Shown here: positions 44,194 to 53,134 of the stretch, one piece after another
Layout of the letters: the number at the start of each line of letters is the position of its first letter
Numbering within the stretch: position 1 is the stretch's first letter
DNA from: an uncultured Prevotellaceae bacterium
GTDB taxonomy: Bacteria; Bacteroidota; Bacteroidia; Bacteroidales; Bacteroidaceae
Length of the DNA: 64,000 nt
NCBI GenBank assembly: GCA_902767775.1
Contig: CACXIP010000031.1
Span: 1 to 64,000 of the forward strand
Direction of reading: 5' to 3'
Translations under genes and position numbers: made by a program
The notes under the pieces: model-generated
The model's input: only the letters and a program-made list of their open reading frames with translations
What the model was told of the DNA's origin: nothing
Database searches by the model: none

Positions 44194-46290
44194 TTATTGT
44201 CCCTGTGAGAAACCATAACCATTGGTGAAGCCACCGGTGGTCATCACGTTCGGGGTGAATGGCCAGAAGTAGATGGGGGCTTTCACGTAGTCGTAGTCGA
44301 GGAAAAGATACTTGTAGTACTCATCGTCGTTGCTGACCAGGTCGATTCCCCAGTTCTCCTTCTTGTAACCGTCGGCCTCGAGTGCGGCTGCCTCTTCATC
44401 GCTGATACGGCTGAACAGACCCTTGATGGCAAGGTTGGTGGCAGGAGTGTTGGAGCCATAGTCCAGACCATACGACTCCCAATTGTCATTCTGTCCGCGC
44501 CAACCGGGATAGAGCACTGGGTCGTCTTCCTTGCCTTCTGGGGTAATGCCGGTGAGGCGATAGCCATAGATGGTCTTGGCGTCAACCAACTTCGTCCACA
44601 CATAGTTGGAGATGACATTGCCGTTTGCAAACTCATAGTAGCCGTTGTTTTTCAGACCATCGAGCATGGCACGGGTCAATTCCTTCACAGCCTTGATTTT
44701 CTCACCAATCAAGCCAGAGCGGATAAGGGTGAATCGGCGGTCGCCCTCGCCGGCAAACTCAAAGCCACGCTCATCGATGATGGCGTTGTAGAGTGAACCC
44801 GACTTGGCGATGAATGCATCGGTGTTGGCGCCTCCATAGGGGAAGGCACGGTTGCGAATCTTGTCAAGATAGGCGCGGGCATTGCTGTTGTCGCCAGTGG
44901 CGGCACAGGCCTCTGCATAACCCAGGTAAATCTCTGACAGACGCATATAAGGCTGGTTGAAGCCTGCCTTGCGCTGGTTGGCAGTCCACACGTTCTTCTG
45001 ACGGTTCTCATCCCATTTGTTGGTGGAGATACCGCCGCCGCTGGCCTTTGAGTTGGGCTTGAAAGGAATCAGGCGCTCCACACCCTTGCCGGTGCTGCCA
45101 GTGACGGTACACGACACATCGCGGCGCACGTCCTTCGGGTCGAACATACCATAGTAGAAGGCGGGGTTGATACGGCCCTGGCCATATGCCTTGCAGGGAT
45201 AAGCATTCTTCGAACCACCGTCGGAAGGACGGCCGAAAGAGTAGTTGCGGGCATCATTGCCGCCGCCTTGCTGCATGGGAGCCTCATAGATGGACTCGTC
45301 GGCATAGTTGGCGTCGCCCTCGTGCATCTGAAGGAAGAATGTGTCATAGCTTGCACCAAACTTGGCATTGCCAGGGTTGTCGATGGCCTTCTTGAAGTAG
45401 GTCTTGGCGGTGTTCATCAGATTCTGCCAGTCGGAACGGCGGCCGTAGGAGGCTCCGTTGTTCTCCGTACCTTTCTTTTCGATGGACAGGGCATTGCCCT
45501 TGCCGTCAACGGGGGTGATGTCACCGCGGCGGGTCTGGTAACCACCTGCCTCAAGGGCGATACGGCCGATGAGTCCTTGTACATAGGTCTGTGAGAAATA
45601 GTTCTTCACACTTGCGTCGTAGTCGGGGCAGTTGCCGATGGGATACATCAGCGGCTCAACGGCGATGAGGTCGGCGAGGATAACGTCGTAGATGGAGTCA
45701 CGGGGAGAAAGACCGCCGGCTGACTCACCTAATTGAGCTTGATAGGGCACGTCACCCCAGTTCTTGATAAGCTCACGATAGGCAGATGCCTTCAGGGCGA
45801 CAGCCTCACCATAGAGTTGGCTCAGACTGCTGGCTGTGGTGGCATTGGCGATTTTGCTCTCATAGTCGTCCATGCTCTTGATGGCGGTGATGATGGCGTT
45901 GGCCTTGCTCACCACATTGAACAGCTTGGCATAGATGTCGTCTTCCTTCAGGTAGGAGAGCAGACCATACTGACCGGCATAGTTGCCGTTCTGGTAGAAA
46001 CTCTCGGGATAGTGGCGTCCGGGCTGGTTGGAGAAAGCCTCGGGGTGGCGCATGATGTCGCTGCCAGCCACGTCGGCTGCATACCAAAGGCCGTCACCAA
46101 ACACACCGTTCTGCAGAATGTCTCGCCATGCCTCATAACCGCCGTCCATGGCGGCATGGGCAGTCACCATATTGGAGAAGACGAATTTGGCGTCGACTGT
46201 TGAGGGCGAACTGGTCTCCAGGTAGTCACTGCACGATGTCATGGAGAACACGCTGGCCGCAAACAATGTTATATATGCTATCTTTTTCAT
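44194..46290 (-). CDS. SusD/RagB-family outer-membrane lipoprotein
   Basis: The 698-residue lipoprotein has a signal with lipobox SMTSC (Cys20) followed by SDYLETSSPS, the typical SusD mature start. A TPR-containing SusD body follows, with LSEIYLGYAEACAATGD and RFTLIRSGL motifs near residues 455-540. It binds glycans on the cell surface and closes over the SusC channel. At about 700 residues it is longer than starch SusD (about 550). It lies 18 bp downstream of susC. The neighbouring pectin methylesterase hints at a pectic substrate, but that is inference. Confidence 0.94.
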   Translation of the reverse strand: MKKIAYITLFAASVFSMTSCSDYLETSSPSTVDAKFVFSNMVTAHAAMDGGYEAWRDILQNGVFGDGLWYAADVAGSDIMRHPEAFSNQPGRHYPESFYQNGNYAGQYGLLSYLKEDDIYAKLFNVVSKANAIITAIKSMDDYESKIANATTASSLSQLYGEAVALKASAYRELIKNWGDVPYQAQLGESAGGLSPRDSIYDVILADLIAVEPLMYPIGNCPDYDASVKNYFSQTYVQGLIGRIALEAGGYQTRRGDITPVDGKGNALSIEKKGTENNGASYGRRSDWQNLMNTAKTYFKKAIDNPGNAKFGASYDTFFLQMHEGDANYADESIYEAPMQQGGGNDARNYSFGRPSDGGSKNAYPCKAYGQGRINPAFYYGMFDPKDVRRDVSCTVTGSTGKGVERLIPFKPNSKASGGGISTNKWDENRQKNVWTANQRKAGFNQPYMRLSEIYLGYAEACAATGDNSNARAYLDKIRNRAFPYGGANTDAFIAKSGSLYNAIIDERGFEFAGEGDRRFTLIRSGLIGEKIKAVKELTRAMLDGLKNNGYYEFANGNVISNYVWTKLVDAKTIYGYRLTGITPEGKEDDPVLYPGWRGQNDNWESYGLDYGSNTPATNLAIKGLFSRISDEEAAALEADGYKKENWGIDLVSNDDEYYKYLFLDYDYVKAPIYFWPFTPNVMTTGGFTNGYGFSQGQ

Positions 46291-46308
46291 GATGATTCTC
46301 CTTTAAAA

Positions 46309-49300
46309 TTAGAATGTTACGTTGACTCCGAAGGTGTAACTGCGGGTCTTGGGATAGGCTTGGTAATCGTAGTAGGGCGTGGGGAATCCGTTGCCGCCGG
46401 CGTCCATATTGGTGTTCACATCTGGGTCGAGACCGCTGTAGCCGGTCAGGCAGAACAGGTTGGCACCAGTGAAATAGACTCTAACGTTGTTGATGCCAAC
46501 AGGCTTGAGCCAAGTCTTCGGGAAGGTGTAGCCAATGGTGAGGGTGTTCAGACGCAGGTAGGAGGCGTCCTCGATGAACTCAGAGGAGGCAAGGCCGTAC
46601 TCGGAGTAGGGGAGGGCGTATTTTGCTCCAGCGTTGAGTGCGCTCAGGGCTGTAGGCTCGGTGACTGCCACGAGGTTGCCATCGCTGCCTATGTCATAAA
46701 TGCGGTAGCAGTCCTTCACGATGGCGAGACGGTTGGCACCCAGCATGTTGTCCTTGTCGCCCATCATGTCGTGCATGGCGTTGGCATTGTAGACCTTGCC
46801 GCCAATCTGATAGGTGAAGCCGAGCGAGAAGTCAATGTTCTTGTAGTTGGCGTTGATGTTGAAGCCGCCGGTGTGGTGGGGCTGTGCCTCACCGATAACG
46901 GTTGCGTCGGCATCATCAATCACACCATCTTTGTTCACATCCTCAAATTTCACCATACCGGGGAATGCGGTCTGGCCCTCTGCCTTGTGGCCCTTGAAGG
47001 CATCGGCAGGATAGTTGACGATGCTCTTGGTGTCGGGCACACCAGCCTTCAGGGTGTAGACGCCATTAGCATAGTCGAAGTCGTCGAGGGTATAGAAGCC
47101 TACGCTCTTGAATCCTTGGATGGTGCCTACAGGACGGCCAGTACGGATGATGTAGTCGTAGAAGGGCTTGCGCATCGAGGAACCCCATCCGGTGTGGGTG
47201 TCGGGATTCACGTCAACATCGGGGTTGATTTCGTCAACCATGTTGTTGTTGTAGTTGTAGGTAAGGTTGAAGCTCAGTCCGAAATCCTTGGTGCGTACTG
47301 CCTCATAGAACAGAGCGAGTTCGATACCTCTGTTGGAGGTCTGGGCTACGTTCTGATACTGATAACTGTAACCTGTGGAGGGGTCGATGGGCACCTTCAT
47401 GAGAATGTCCTTCGTGGTGTTCCAATAGAAGTCGAGGCTGCCACGGACTTTTCCTCTCAGGATGCCGAAGTCAAGACCGATGTTGCGCGACACGGTGGTC
47501 TCCCAGTTGAGGTCGGGGTTGGCCATCAGTTCGCCCGGCTGGTAAACGACCTTGTTGACACCGTCAACGCTGATGGTCTTGGTGGTCCAGGTCTCACGCC
47601 AAAGGGCGGCTGAGATGTTGTCGTTGCCGGAGGTTCCATACGACAAGCGCAGCTTCAGGTTGTCGAGCCAGTCGCGGGTGCCTTCCATGAATGCCTCATC
47701 GGAAATGCGCCATGCTGCGGCTGCAGCGGGGAAGTAGCCCCAGTGCTTGTTGGGAGCAAAGCGTGAACTGCCGTCAGCACGGAAGGTGGCGGTGAGCAGG
47801 TAACGGCCAAGGTATGAGTAGTTGATACGTCCGAAATAGGACTGCACATGCTTGGGCTCGCCTATCACGTTGTCGAATTTGTCGAGTCCCTCGCTGCCCT
47901 TGGTCTTGCCGGTGAAGTTGATCATGCCGAAGGCGTCGTCCATGGAGAACTCTGTCGGATAACCATAACCGTAGATGTTGCTGTAGTTGGTCTTGTCGGC
48001 CACCAACTCATAACCTGCGAGGATTCCGAGGCTGTGAGCCTCACCAAGTCCCTGCACATTGTAGTTGATGGTGGATGACCAGCGGATGTTGTAACTGTTG
48101 TTCTTGTAGAGATTGGCTGAACTGTAGCCTTGGTCGGCCTTGCCGCCATCCCAGGTGCGGCGCTCCATCCAACCGCGCATCAGACCAATCTCTGATTTTG
48201 CTGTCAGACCCTTGATGATTTCCCAGGTAAGGCCAGTGTTCACACGGAGACGGTTGATGTCGGTGTACTGGTCGTAGTTCTTGGTGTAGTCAAGAGGATT
48301 GCGGGAATACTCCACATAGGTGGAACCCTGTCCCATCTGTGAGGGGTCGGCATCTGCTCCAAGAGGATTGTCGACAGGACGGAACTGGTAGGCTGAGGTG
48401 GCTGTGTTGTAGCGAGTGCCACGGAATTGCATCTCACTGTAGCGGATATCGGCATCCCATTTGAGATTCTTGGTGATGGCCTGCTGGAACTTGAAATTGG
48501 CGTTCCAACGGCGGAAACCAGTATTGATGCGGGCTCCGGTGTCGTTCATGTAGTTGACGGAGGCACGGTATTTGGTGCTGGCAGTTCCACCGCTGAGTGA
48601 GAGGTCATGGTTCCAGGCATGAGAGCTGTCCATGAGGTCGTCAACCCAGTTGTGGGTGCTCATGTTCTTGTATTCATTGAGATGGTTGCCATATTTCGAA
48701 CCAAGACCGAAATACTTGGCGGCATTGTCACCATACGACTCACCGTAAGCAGAGGCATAGCTCCATGTGTGGAGCACATAGTCGTAGGGGTCGAGCACCT
48801 CAAGCTGTCCGGGTTTCTCCTTGAGCTGGTAATACATGTTGTATTTTACCTGATTCTTGCCTTCCTTGGCACTTTTGGTGGTGATGAGAATCACACCATT
48901 GGCACCCGATGCACCGTAGATGGCGGTCGAGGCGGCGTCCTTCAGCACGTCGATGCTCTCAATGTCATCGGCAGGGATGTCGTCGATACGGCCGGTCACC
49001 ACTCCGTCGACCACGTAGAGGGGCTCATTCGACTGGGTAATCGAACCGCCGCCACGCACGCGAATGGACATGGTGGCACCTGGACGACCGTCCTGTGAGA
49101 TGACGGACACACCAGGCAACTGACCCTGAAGGGCCTGAGCTACGTTGGCAACGGGGTTCTTGGCCAATGTCTCACCAGTGACAGAGGCAACAGCGCCGGT
49201 AAGGTCGCGGCGCTTCACGGTGCCGTAACCGATGACAACTACTTCGTCGAGCGACTTGTCGTTGGCTTCCAACGTGATGTTGTAGGTGTTCTGGTTGCCC

Positions 49301-49554
49301 ACCTGCACGGTCTTGGTCTGATAGCCAATGTAGGTGATGGTGAGAGTGGCACCATTCTTGACATCGGTAAGCGTGAAGTTGCCGTCGATGTCAGTAATCA
49401 CACCGTTGGTTCCCCCCAACGAGACGGTGGCACCTATCAAGGGCTCGCCCGAAACGTCGGTCACAGTACCCGTAATGGTCTTCTGCGCAAAGGCAAGAAA
49501 ACAAAACAGGCTCAAACATAAAGCCATGGAGGCTCTTTTGATTGACTGATACAT
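46309..49554 (-). CDS. SusC/RagA-family TonB-dependent outer-membrane transporter
   Basis: The 1081-residue protein has a signal peptide (1-23). A carboxypeptidase-D-like regulatory domain follows (about 24-100, TGTVTDVSGEPLIGATVSL), then the SusC signature linker LDEVVVIGYGT, a plug domain (about 115-225, with DAASTAIYGASGANGVILI) and a beta-barrel to the terminal SYTFGVNVTF. It imports oligosaccharides with SusD. The leader of about 145 nt contains a hairpin at 49642-49670. No HTCS or sigma/anti-sigma pair is in the window. Confidence 0.96.
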   Translation of the reverse strand: MYQSIKRASMALCLSLFCFLAFAQKTITGTVTDVSGEPLIGATVSLGGTNGVITDIDGNFTLTDVKNGATLTITYIGYQTKTVQVGNQNTYNITLEANDKSLDEVVVIGYGTVKRRDLTGAVASVTGETLAKNPVANVAQALQGQLPGVSVISQDGRPGATMSIRVRGGGSITQSNEPLYVVDGVVTGRIDDIPADDIESIDVLKDAASTAIYGASGANGVILITTKSAKEGKNQVKYNMYYQLKEKPGQLEVLDPYDYVLHTWSYASAYGESYGDNAAKYFGLGSKYGNHLNEYKNMSTHNWVDDLMDSSHAWNHDLSLSGGTASTKYRASVNYMNDTGARINTGFRRWNANFKFQQAITKNLKWDADIRYSEMQFRGTRYNTATSAYQFRPVDNPLGADADPSQMGQGSTYVEYSRNPLDYTKNYDQYTDINRLRVNTGLTWEIIKGLTAKSEIGLMRGWMERRTWDGGKADQGYSSANLYKNNSYNIRWSSTINYNVQGLGEAHSLGILAGYELVADKTNYSNIYGYGYPTEFSMDDAFGMINFTGKTKGSEGLDKFDNVIGEPKHVQSYFGRINYSYLGRYLLTATFRADGSSRFAPNKHWGYFPAAAAAWRISDEAFMEGTRDWLDNLKLRLSYGTSGNDNISAALWRETWTTKTISVDGVNKVVYQPGELMANPDLNWETTVSRNIGLDFGILRGKVRGSLDFYWNTTKDILMKVPIDPSTGYSYQYQNVAQTSNRGIELALFYEAVRTKDFGLSFNLTYNYNNNMVDEINPDVDVNPDTHTGWGSSMRKPFYDYIIRTGRPVGTIQGFKSVGFYTLDDFDYANGVYTLKAGVPDTKSIVNYPADAFKGHKAEGQTAFPGMVKFEDVNKDGVIDDADATVIGEAQPHHTGGFNINANYKNIDFSLGFTYQIGGKVYNANAMHDMMGDKDNMLGANRLAIVKDCYRIYDIGSDGNLVAVTEPTALSALNAGAKYALPYSEYGLASSEFIEDASYLRLNTLTIGYTFPKTWLKPVGINNVRVYFTGANLFCLTGYSGLDPDVNTNMDAGGNGFPTPYYDYQAYPKTRSYTFGVNVTF

Positions 49555-49641
49555 AAATGTTTGTTTTAGTTATACTATTATATTGATTAGGTATATCCTG
49601 ATGCTTGTAGTTTGTATAAGTTTGGTTTACATGCCATAGGA

Positions 49642-49670
49642 TGCCAACGTTACTTCACAGGAAGTTGGCA
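49642..49670 (-). promoter_or_regulatory. Hairpin in the susC leader
   Basis: TGCCAAC (49642-49648) and GTTGGCA (49664-49670) pair, and an inner ACTTC/GAAGT extends the stem on the minus strand. It lies inside the transcribed leader between the promoter and the susC start. No T-run follows. Confidence 0.5.
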
Positions 49671-49705
49671 CACGCTATTTCATTTGGCCTCTTCTTAATT
49701 GGGGT

Positions 49706-49713
49706 CAAAATTA
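49706..49713 (-). promoter_or_regulatory. susC promoter -7 box (TAATTTTG)
   Basis: Exact TAnnTTTG match on the minus strand, about 150 bp before the susC start, implying a long leader. Confidence 0.6.
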
Positions 49714-49793
49714 CGAAAAAATCCTTAAAGACTATTAGAAATGACAGCGGGGTGTCTTGATTTAATAAATCTTAACAAAATCTTGCCCGTGAT

Positions 49794-50762
49794 TCACGGT
49801 CTCCAACTGCTTGCCATGCCAAACACCTCTTCTTTGGTGATGGCGGCAGCCTCTTTCTTGGTCAGTTGCCGGCTCCATGCCACCCGGTTTGCCGATGAGG
49901 CACCTGCGCCTGTGTTGTTGTATTCCAGATAACGGGCAGTTTGCTCGTTGTCTTTGTTGCCCCAATTGTGCCAGCCGGCCGGCACAATATGTCCGCCAAG
50001 TTCGCAATTCATAAATAATGTATACGCGTAAGGGCGCCATGGCCTGCCAAGGTAGACTTGATTGGCTTCCTCACCAGTGATAAGGCGGCAGTGATTGAAG
50101 ACATAGCCATATTTGATTTCTTTGGGTGTTGAGGCAGCGGTTACATAAGAGTTGGTTTTGCTTTTGATGGTGCAGCCCTCAAACCATGCGGTGGAGGGAC
50201 CGAAGATGAAGTCGGTGGTTCCCTCGATGTAGCAGTTCAGAAAATAGAGACGGGTGCCTGCCTTCCCGGTATAGACCGTGTCTTGATTGCCGAGGAAGCG
50301 GCAGTTGATGAAGGTGAGGCGGTCGCCCTCGGTGTGCAGTGCCACTGCCTGTCCTTTCCGGGGAGCGTTATTCTCGATGGTGATGTTTTTAAGTGTGATG
50401 TTGTCGCCCTCTATCTTGATGGTATAGGTGCGGAAAGTACCCATACCCTGCTCGGTGCCTTGCATGCGGATGTTGGCATGGTCGTCATAAGTGATGATGG
50501 TGCTCTCGGCATCTTCTCCCAAAATCTCAATGTTGTCGAGCCATGAGGGGACGATGACCTTTTCCTTGTAGGTGCCTTTCTTTACATAGATGACTTTGTG
50601 GTAAGTCATGAAGGCACGGCACACCTCAATGGCGTCGCTCACATTGCGGAACTCTCCTGAGCCGTCGCGTGCCACCACAAGGGTGTCGGGATTGTCATAC
50701 TTGTTGGCTGCCATACCGGCACTGACTCCCATCAGGGCCAGCATAATCATCAATAGTCTCAT
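49794..50762 (-). CDS. Secreted pectin methylesterase (CE8)
   Basis: The 322-residue protein has a signal peptide (RLLMIMLALMGVSAGMAA) and a right-handed beta-helix. The CE8 motifs are GQAVAL, GNQDTVY, EGTTDFIFG (catalytic Asp) and LGRPWRP. It removes methyl esters from homogalacturonan. It starts 19 bp after the spoT stop on the same strand and ends about 80 bp before the susC promoter. No own promoter box is visible, so it may be read through from spoT. Confidence 0.93.
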   Translation of the reverse strand: MRLLMIMLALMGVSAGMAANKYDNPDTLVVARDGSGEFRNVSDAIEVCRAFMTYHKVIYVKKGTYKEKVIVPSWLDNIEILGEDAESTIITYDDHANIRMQGTEQGMGTFRTYTIKIEGDNITLKNITIENNAPRKGQAVALHTEGDRLTFINCRFLGNQDTVYTGKAGTRLYFLNCYIEGTTDFIFGPSTAWFEGCTIKSKTNSYVTAASTPKEIKYGYVFNHCRLITGEEANQVYLGRPWRPYAYTLFMNCELGGHIVPAGWHNWGNKDNEQTARYLEYNNTGAGASSANRVAWSRQLTKKEAAAITKEEVFGMASSWRP

Positions 50763-50781
50763 TGTAGTTTGTTTTTTTAGG

Positions 50782-53085
50782 TTATACGATTTGATTGATT
50801 TCCTTGAGGTCGGTGATTTGGCGGAGCGATTCGATAATCTTGCTCACCTCACTGCGGTCATACACCTTCATTTCGATGGTGCCTTCGAAGATGCCGTCCT
50901 TGCAGGAGATGACCAGTTTCTGCATATTCACGTTGAGTTGACTGGAGATGACTCCTGTCACCTCGTTGAGCAGACCGATACGGTCGATGCCTGAGAGTTG
51001 GATAGTGGCGTCGAAGAATGTGCGGCGGCGGGTGTCCCATTTGACATCGATGATGCGGTTGCCAAAGCTCGACTTGAGCTTGGTGGCTACAGGACAGTCG
51101 CGGCGATGCACCTCAATATGGTTTTTGTTGTCGATGAAGCCAAGTGCATCGTCGCCGGGGATGGGACGGCAACAGGATGGGAAAATCAGGCGGCGCAGGT
51201 TCTCATCGGTGAGGACAAAGGCTTTCTTGCGGTTGAAATCCTTAGTTACCGTGATGAGTTTGGGAGAGCCGTCTTCCTCCTCCTCTTCTTCGCCTACTGC
51301 TGGTTTGTTGGGCTTTTCGTCGTCGTTGCCGAGGAAAGGTACGTATTTGCGCCAACCGCTCCGTTTTTTCTTCTTTTCAAGCAGTTCGTCGATGTCGTTG
51401 TCGCCAAGAATGATGGTTTTCTCACCCAGTGCAAGGAAAAACTTCTCGGGCTTGCTGATGTCATGGATTTCGCACAGCCGGTCGATGGTGCTGGTGGTAA
51501 GTTCCATGTTGTGCTGCTTAAGAAACTCGCGAAGGGTGTTCTCGCCTTCTTTCTGAGTCTCGCGGTCGTAGCGGCGCAGGATGGCCTGTATCTTCGCCTT
51601 TGCCTTGGCAGTTGTGGCGAAATTGAGCCATGAGGGGGTGACATGCTGCGACTTGGAGGTGAGGATTTCCACCTGGTCGCCACTCTGCAACTTGTGGCTC
51701 AGGGGCACCAACTTGTGATTGACCTTGGCACCGATGCAGTGGCTGCCGAGGAAGGTGTGTATCTGGAAGGCGAAGTCAAGGGCGGTGCAGCCTGCGGGCA
51801 TGGTGAGAATCTCTCCTTTTGGCGAGAATACGAAAATCTCGGATGCAAACAGATTGAGTTTGATGGTGTCGAGGAAGTCCATCGCGTCGGGCTGTGGGTC
51901 GTCAAGGATTTCCTTGATGGTGTGCAGCCAGTCGCTGAGTTCACTGTCCTCACCAATCTCGCCTATCTCACCGGCCTTGTATTTCCAGTGGGCGGCAAAG
52001 CCTTGCTCGGCAATGTCGTTCATACGGTCGGAGCGTATCTGCACCTCAATCCACTGTCCCCGTTTCGACATCAGGGTGACATGCAGGGCTTGATATCCGT
52101 TTGCTTTGGGACGGTTCACCCAATCACGCATACGGTCGGGGTGTGAGCGGTATAGCTTGTTGATGGCGACATAGATTCTGAAACAGTCGTTGATTTCAGA
52201 CTCACGGTTCTCGGGTGTGAAGATGATGCGCACGGCGAGGATGTCATAGATTTCGCCAAAGGTGACGTGCTTGTTCTGCATCTTTGTCCAGATGGAGTAG
52301 GGAGCCTTCACGCGGGCGCGAATCTCGTATTTCATGCCCATCTTGTCGAGTGCCTCACGGATGGGAGCGGTGAACTCCTCGAAGAGTTGGTTGCGGTCAC
52401 TTTCCGTGGTGGCAAGGCGGGCCTTGATGCTCTCATACTCTCCCGGATGCTCATATTTGAAACTCAGGTCCTCAAGCTCGTTCTTGATTTTGTTGAGTCC
52501 CAGACGGTTGGCAAGCGGTGCATAGATATAAAGCGTCTCGCCGGCAATCTTGTACTGTTTGTTGGCTGGCTGGCTGCTTAGTGTGCGCATGTTGTGGAGA
52601 CGGTCGCAGATCTTGAGGAGAATCACGCGGATGTCGTCGCTCATCGTAAGCAGCAACTTCTTGAAATTGGCTGCCTGCGCAGAGGCTTGGTCGCCAAAGA
52701 TGCCACCGGAGATTTTTGTCAGACCATCTACAATCTGTGCGATTTTCTTGCCGAAAAGAGTCTCGATGTCCTCTACTGTGTAGTCGGTGTCTTCCACTAC
52801 ATCGTGGAGCAGTGCGGAACAAATACTGGTGGAGCCGAGTCCCATCTCGGCTGAGGCGATAAGTGCGACAGAGATGGGATGCATGATGTAGGGCTCTCCT
52901 GAGAGTCGGCGCACACCCTTGTGGGCTTGCCGTGCAAAATTGAAGGCCTTGTTGATGATGTCGACCTTCTTGCGGTGGGGTGATGACAGGTAACTGTCGA
53001 GCAATCGCTGGTAGGCTTCATTGACCATCTGCTCGTCGGCTGCCTCACGCTCCGCTTCTTTGTTGGGATGGTTCTGCTCGTCCAT
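50782..53085 (-). CDS. RelA/SpoT-family (p)ppGpp synthetase/hydrolase
   Basis: The 767-residue cytoplasmic protein holds an N-terminal HD hydrolase domain (HDVVEDTD at 94-101, with upstream ARQAHKG and IMHP), a synthetase domain (ARVKAPYSIWTKM and YDILAVRIIF), a TGS domain (FVFSPKGEILTMPAGCTALDFAF, about 420-480) and a C-terminal ACT domain. The intact HD motif suggests a bifunctional enzyme. It follows mltD by 49 bp in the conserved parAB-DUF5683-mltD-spoT order. Confidence 0.94.
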   Translation of the reverse strand: MDEQNHPNKEAEREAADEQMVNEAYQRLLDSYLSSPHRKKVDIINKAFNFARQAHKGVRRLSGEPYIMHPISVALIASAEMGLGSTSICSALLHDVVEDTDYTVEDIETLFGKKIAQIVDGLTKISGGIFGDQASAQAANFKKLLLTMSDDIRVILLKICDRLHNMRTLSSQPANKQYKIAGETLYIYAPLANRLGLNKIKNELEDLSFKYEHPGEYESIKARLATTESDRNQLFEEFTAPIREALDKMGMKYEIRARVKAPYSIWTKMQNKHVTFGEIYDILAVRIIFTPENRESEINDCFRIYVAINKLYRSHPDRMRDWVNRPKANGYQALHVTLMSKRGQWIEVQIRSDRMNDIAEQGFAAHWKYKAGEIGEIGEDSELSDWLHTIKEILDDPQPDAMDFLDTIKLNLFASEIFVFSPKGEILTMPAGCTALDFAFQIHTFLGSHCIGAKVNHKLVPLSHKLQSGDQVEILTSKSQHVTPSWLNFATTAKAKAKIQAILRRYDRETQKEGENTLREFLKQHNMELTTSTIDRLCEIHDISKPEKFFLALGEKTIILGDNDIDELLEKKKKRSGWRKYVPFLGNDDEKPNKPAVGEEEEEEDGSPKLITVTKDFNRKKAFVLTDENLRRLIFPSCCRPIPGDDALGFIDNKNHIEVHRRDCPVATKLKSSFGNRIIDVKWDTRRRTFFDATIQLSGIDRIGLLNEVTGVISSQLNVNMQKLVISCKDGIFEGTIEMKVYDRSEVSKIIESLRQITDLKEINQIV

Positions 53086-53134
53086 AATTGAGTTAATTTT
53101 CGCTGTTGGAGTTATGTGATATTAGTAAATTATA

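Noticed and set aside
46360-47613. 417-codon open frame on the + strand
   Set aside because: Antisense shadow of susC with no recognisable domain.
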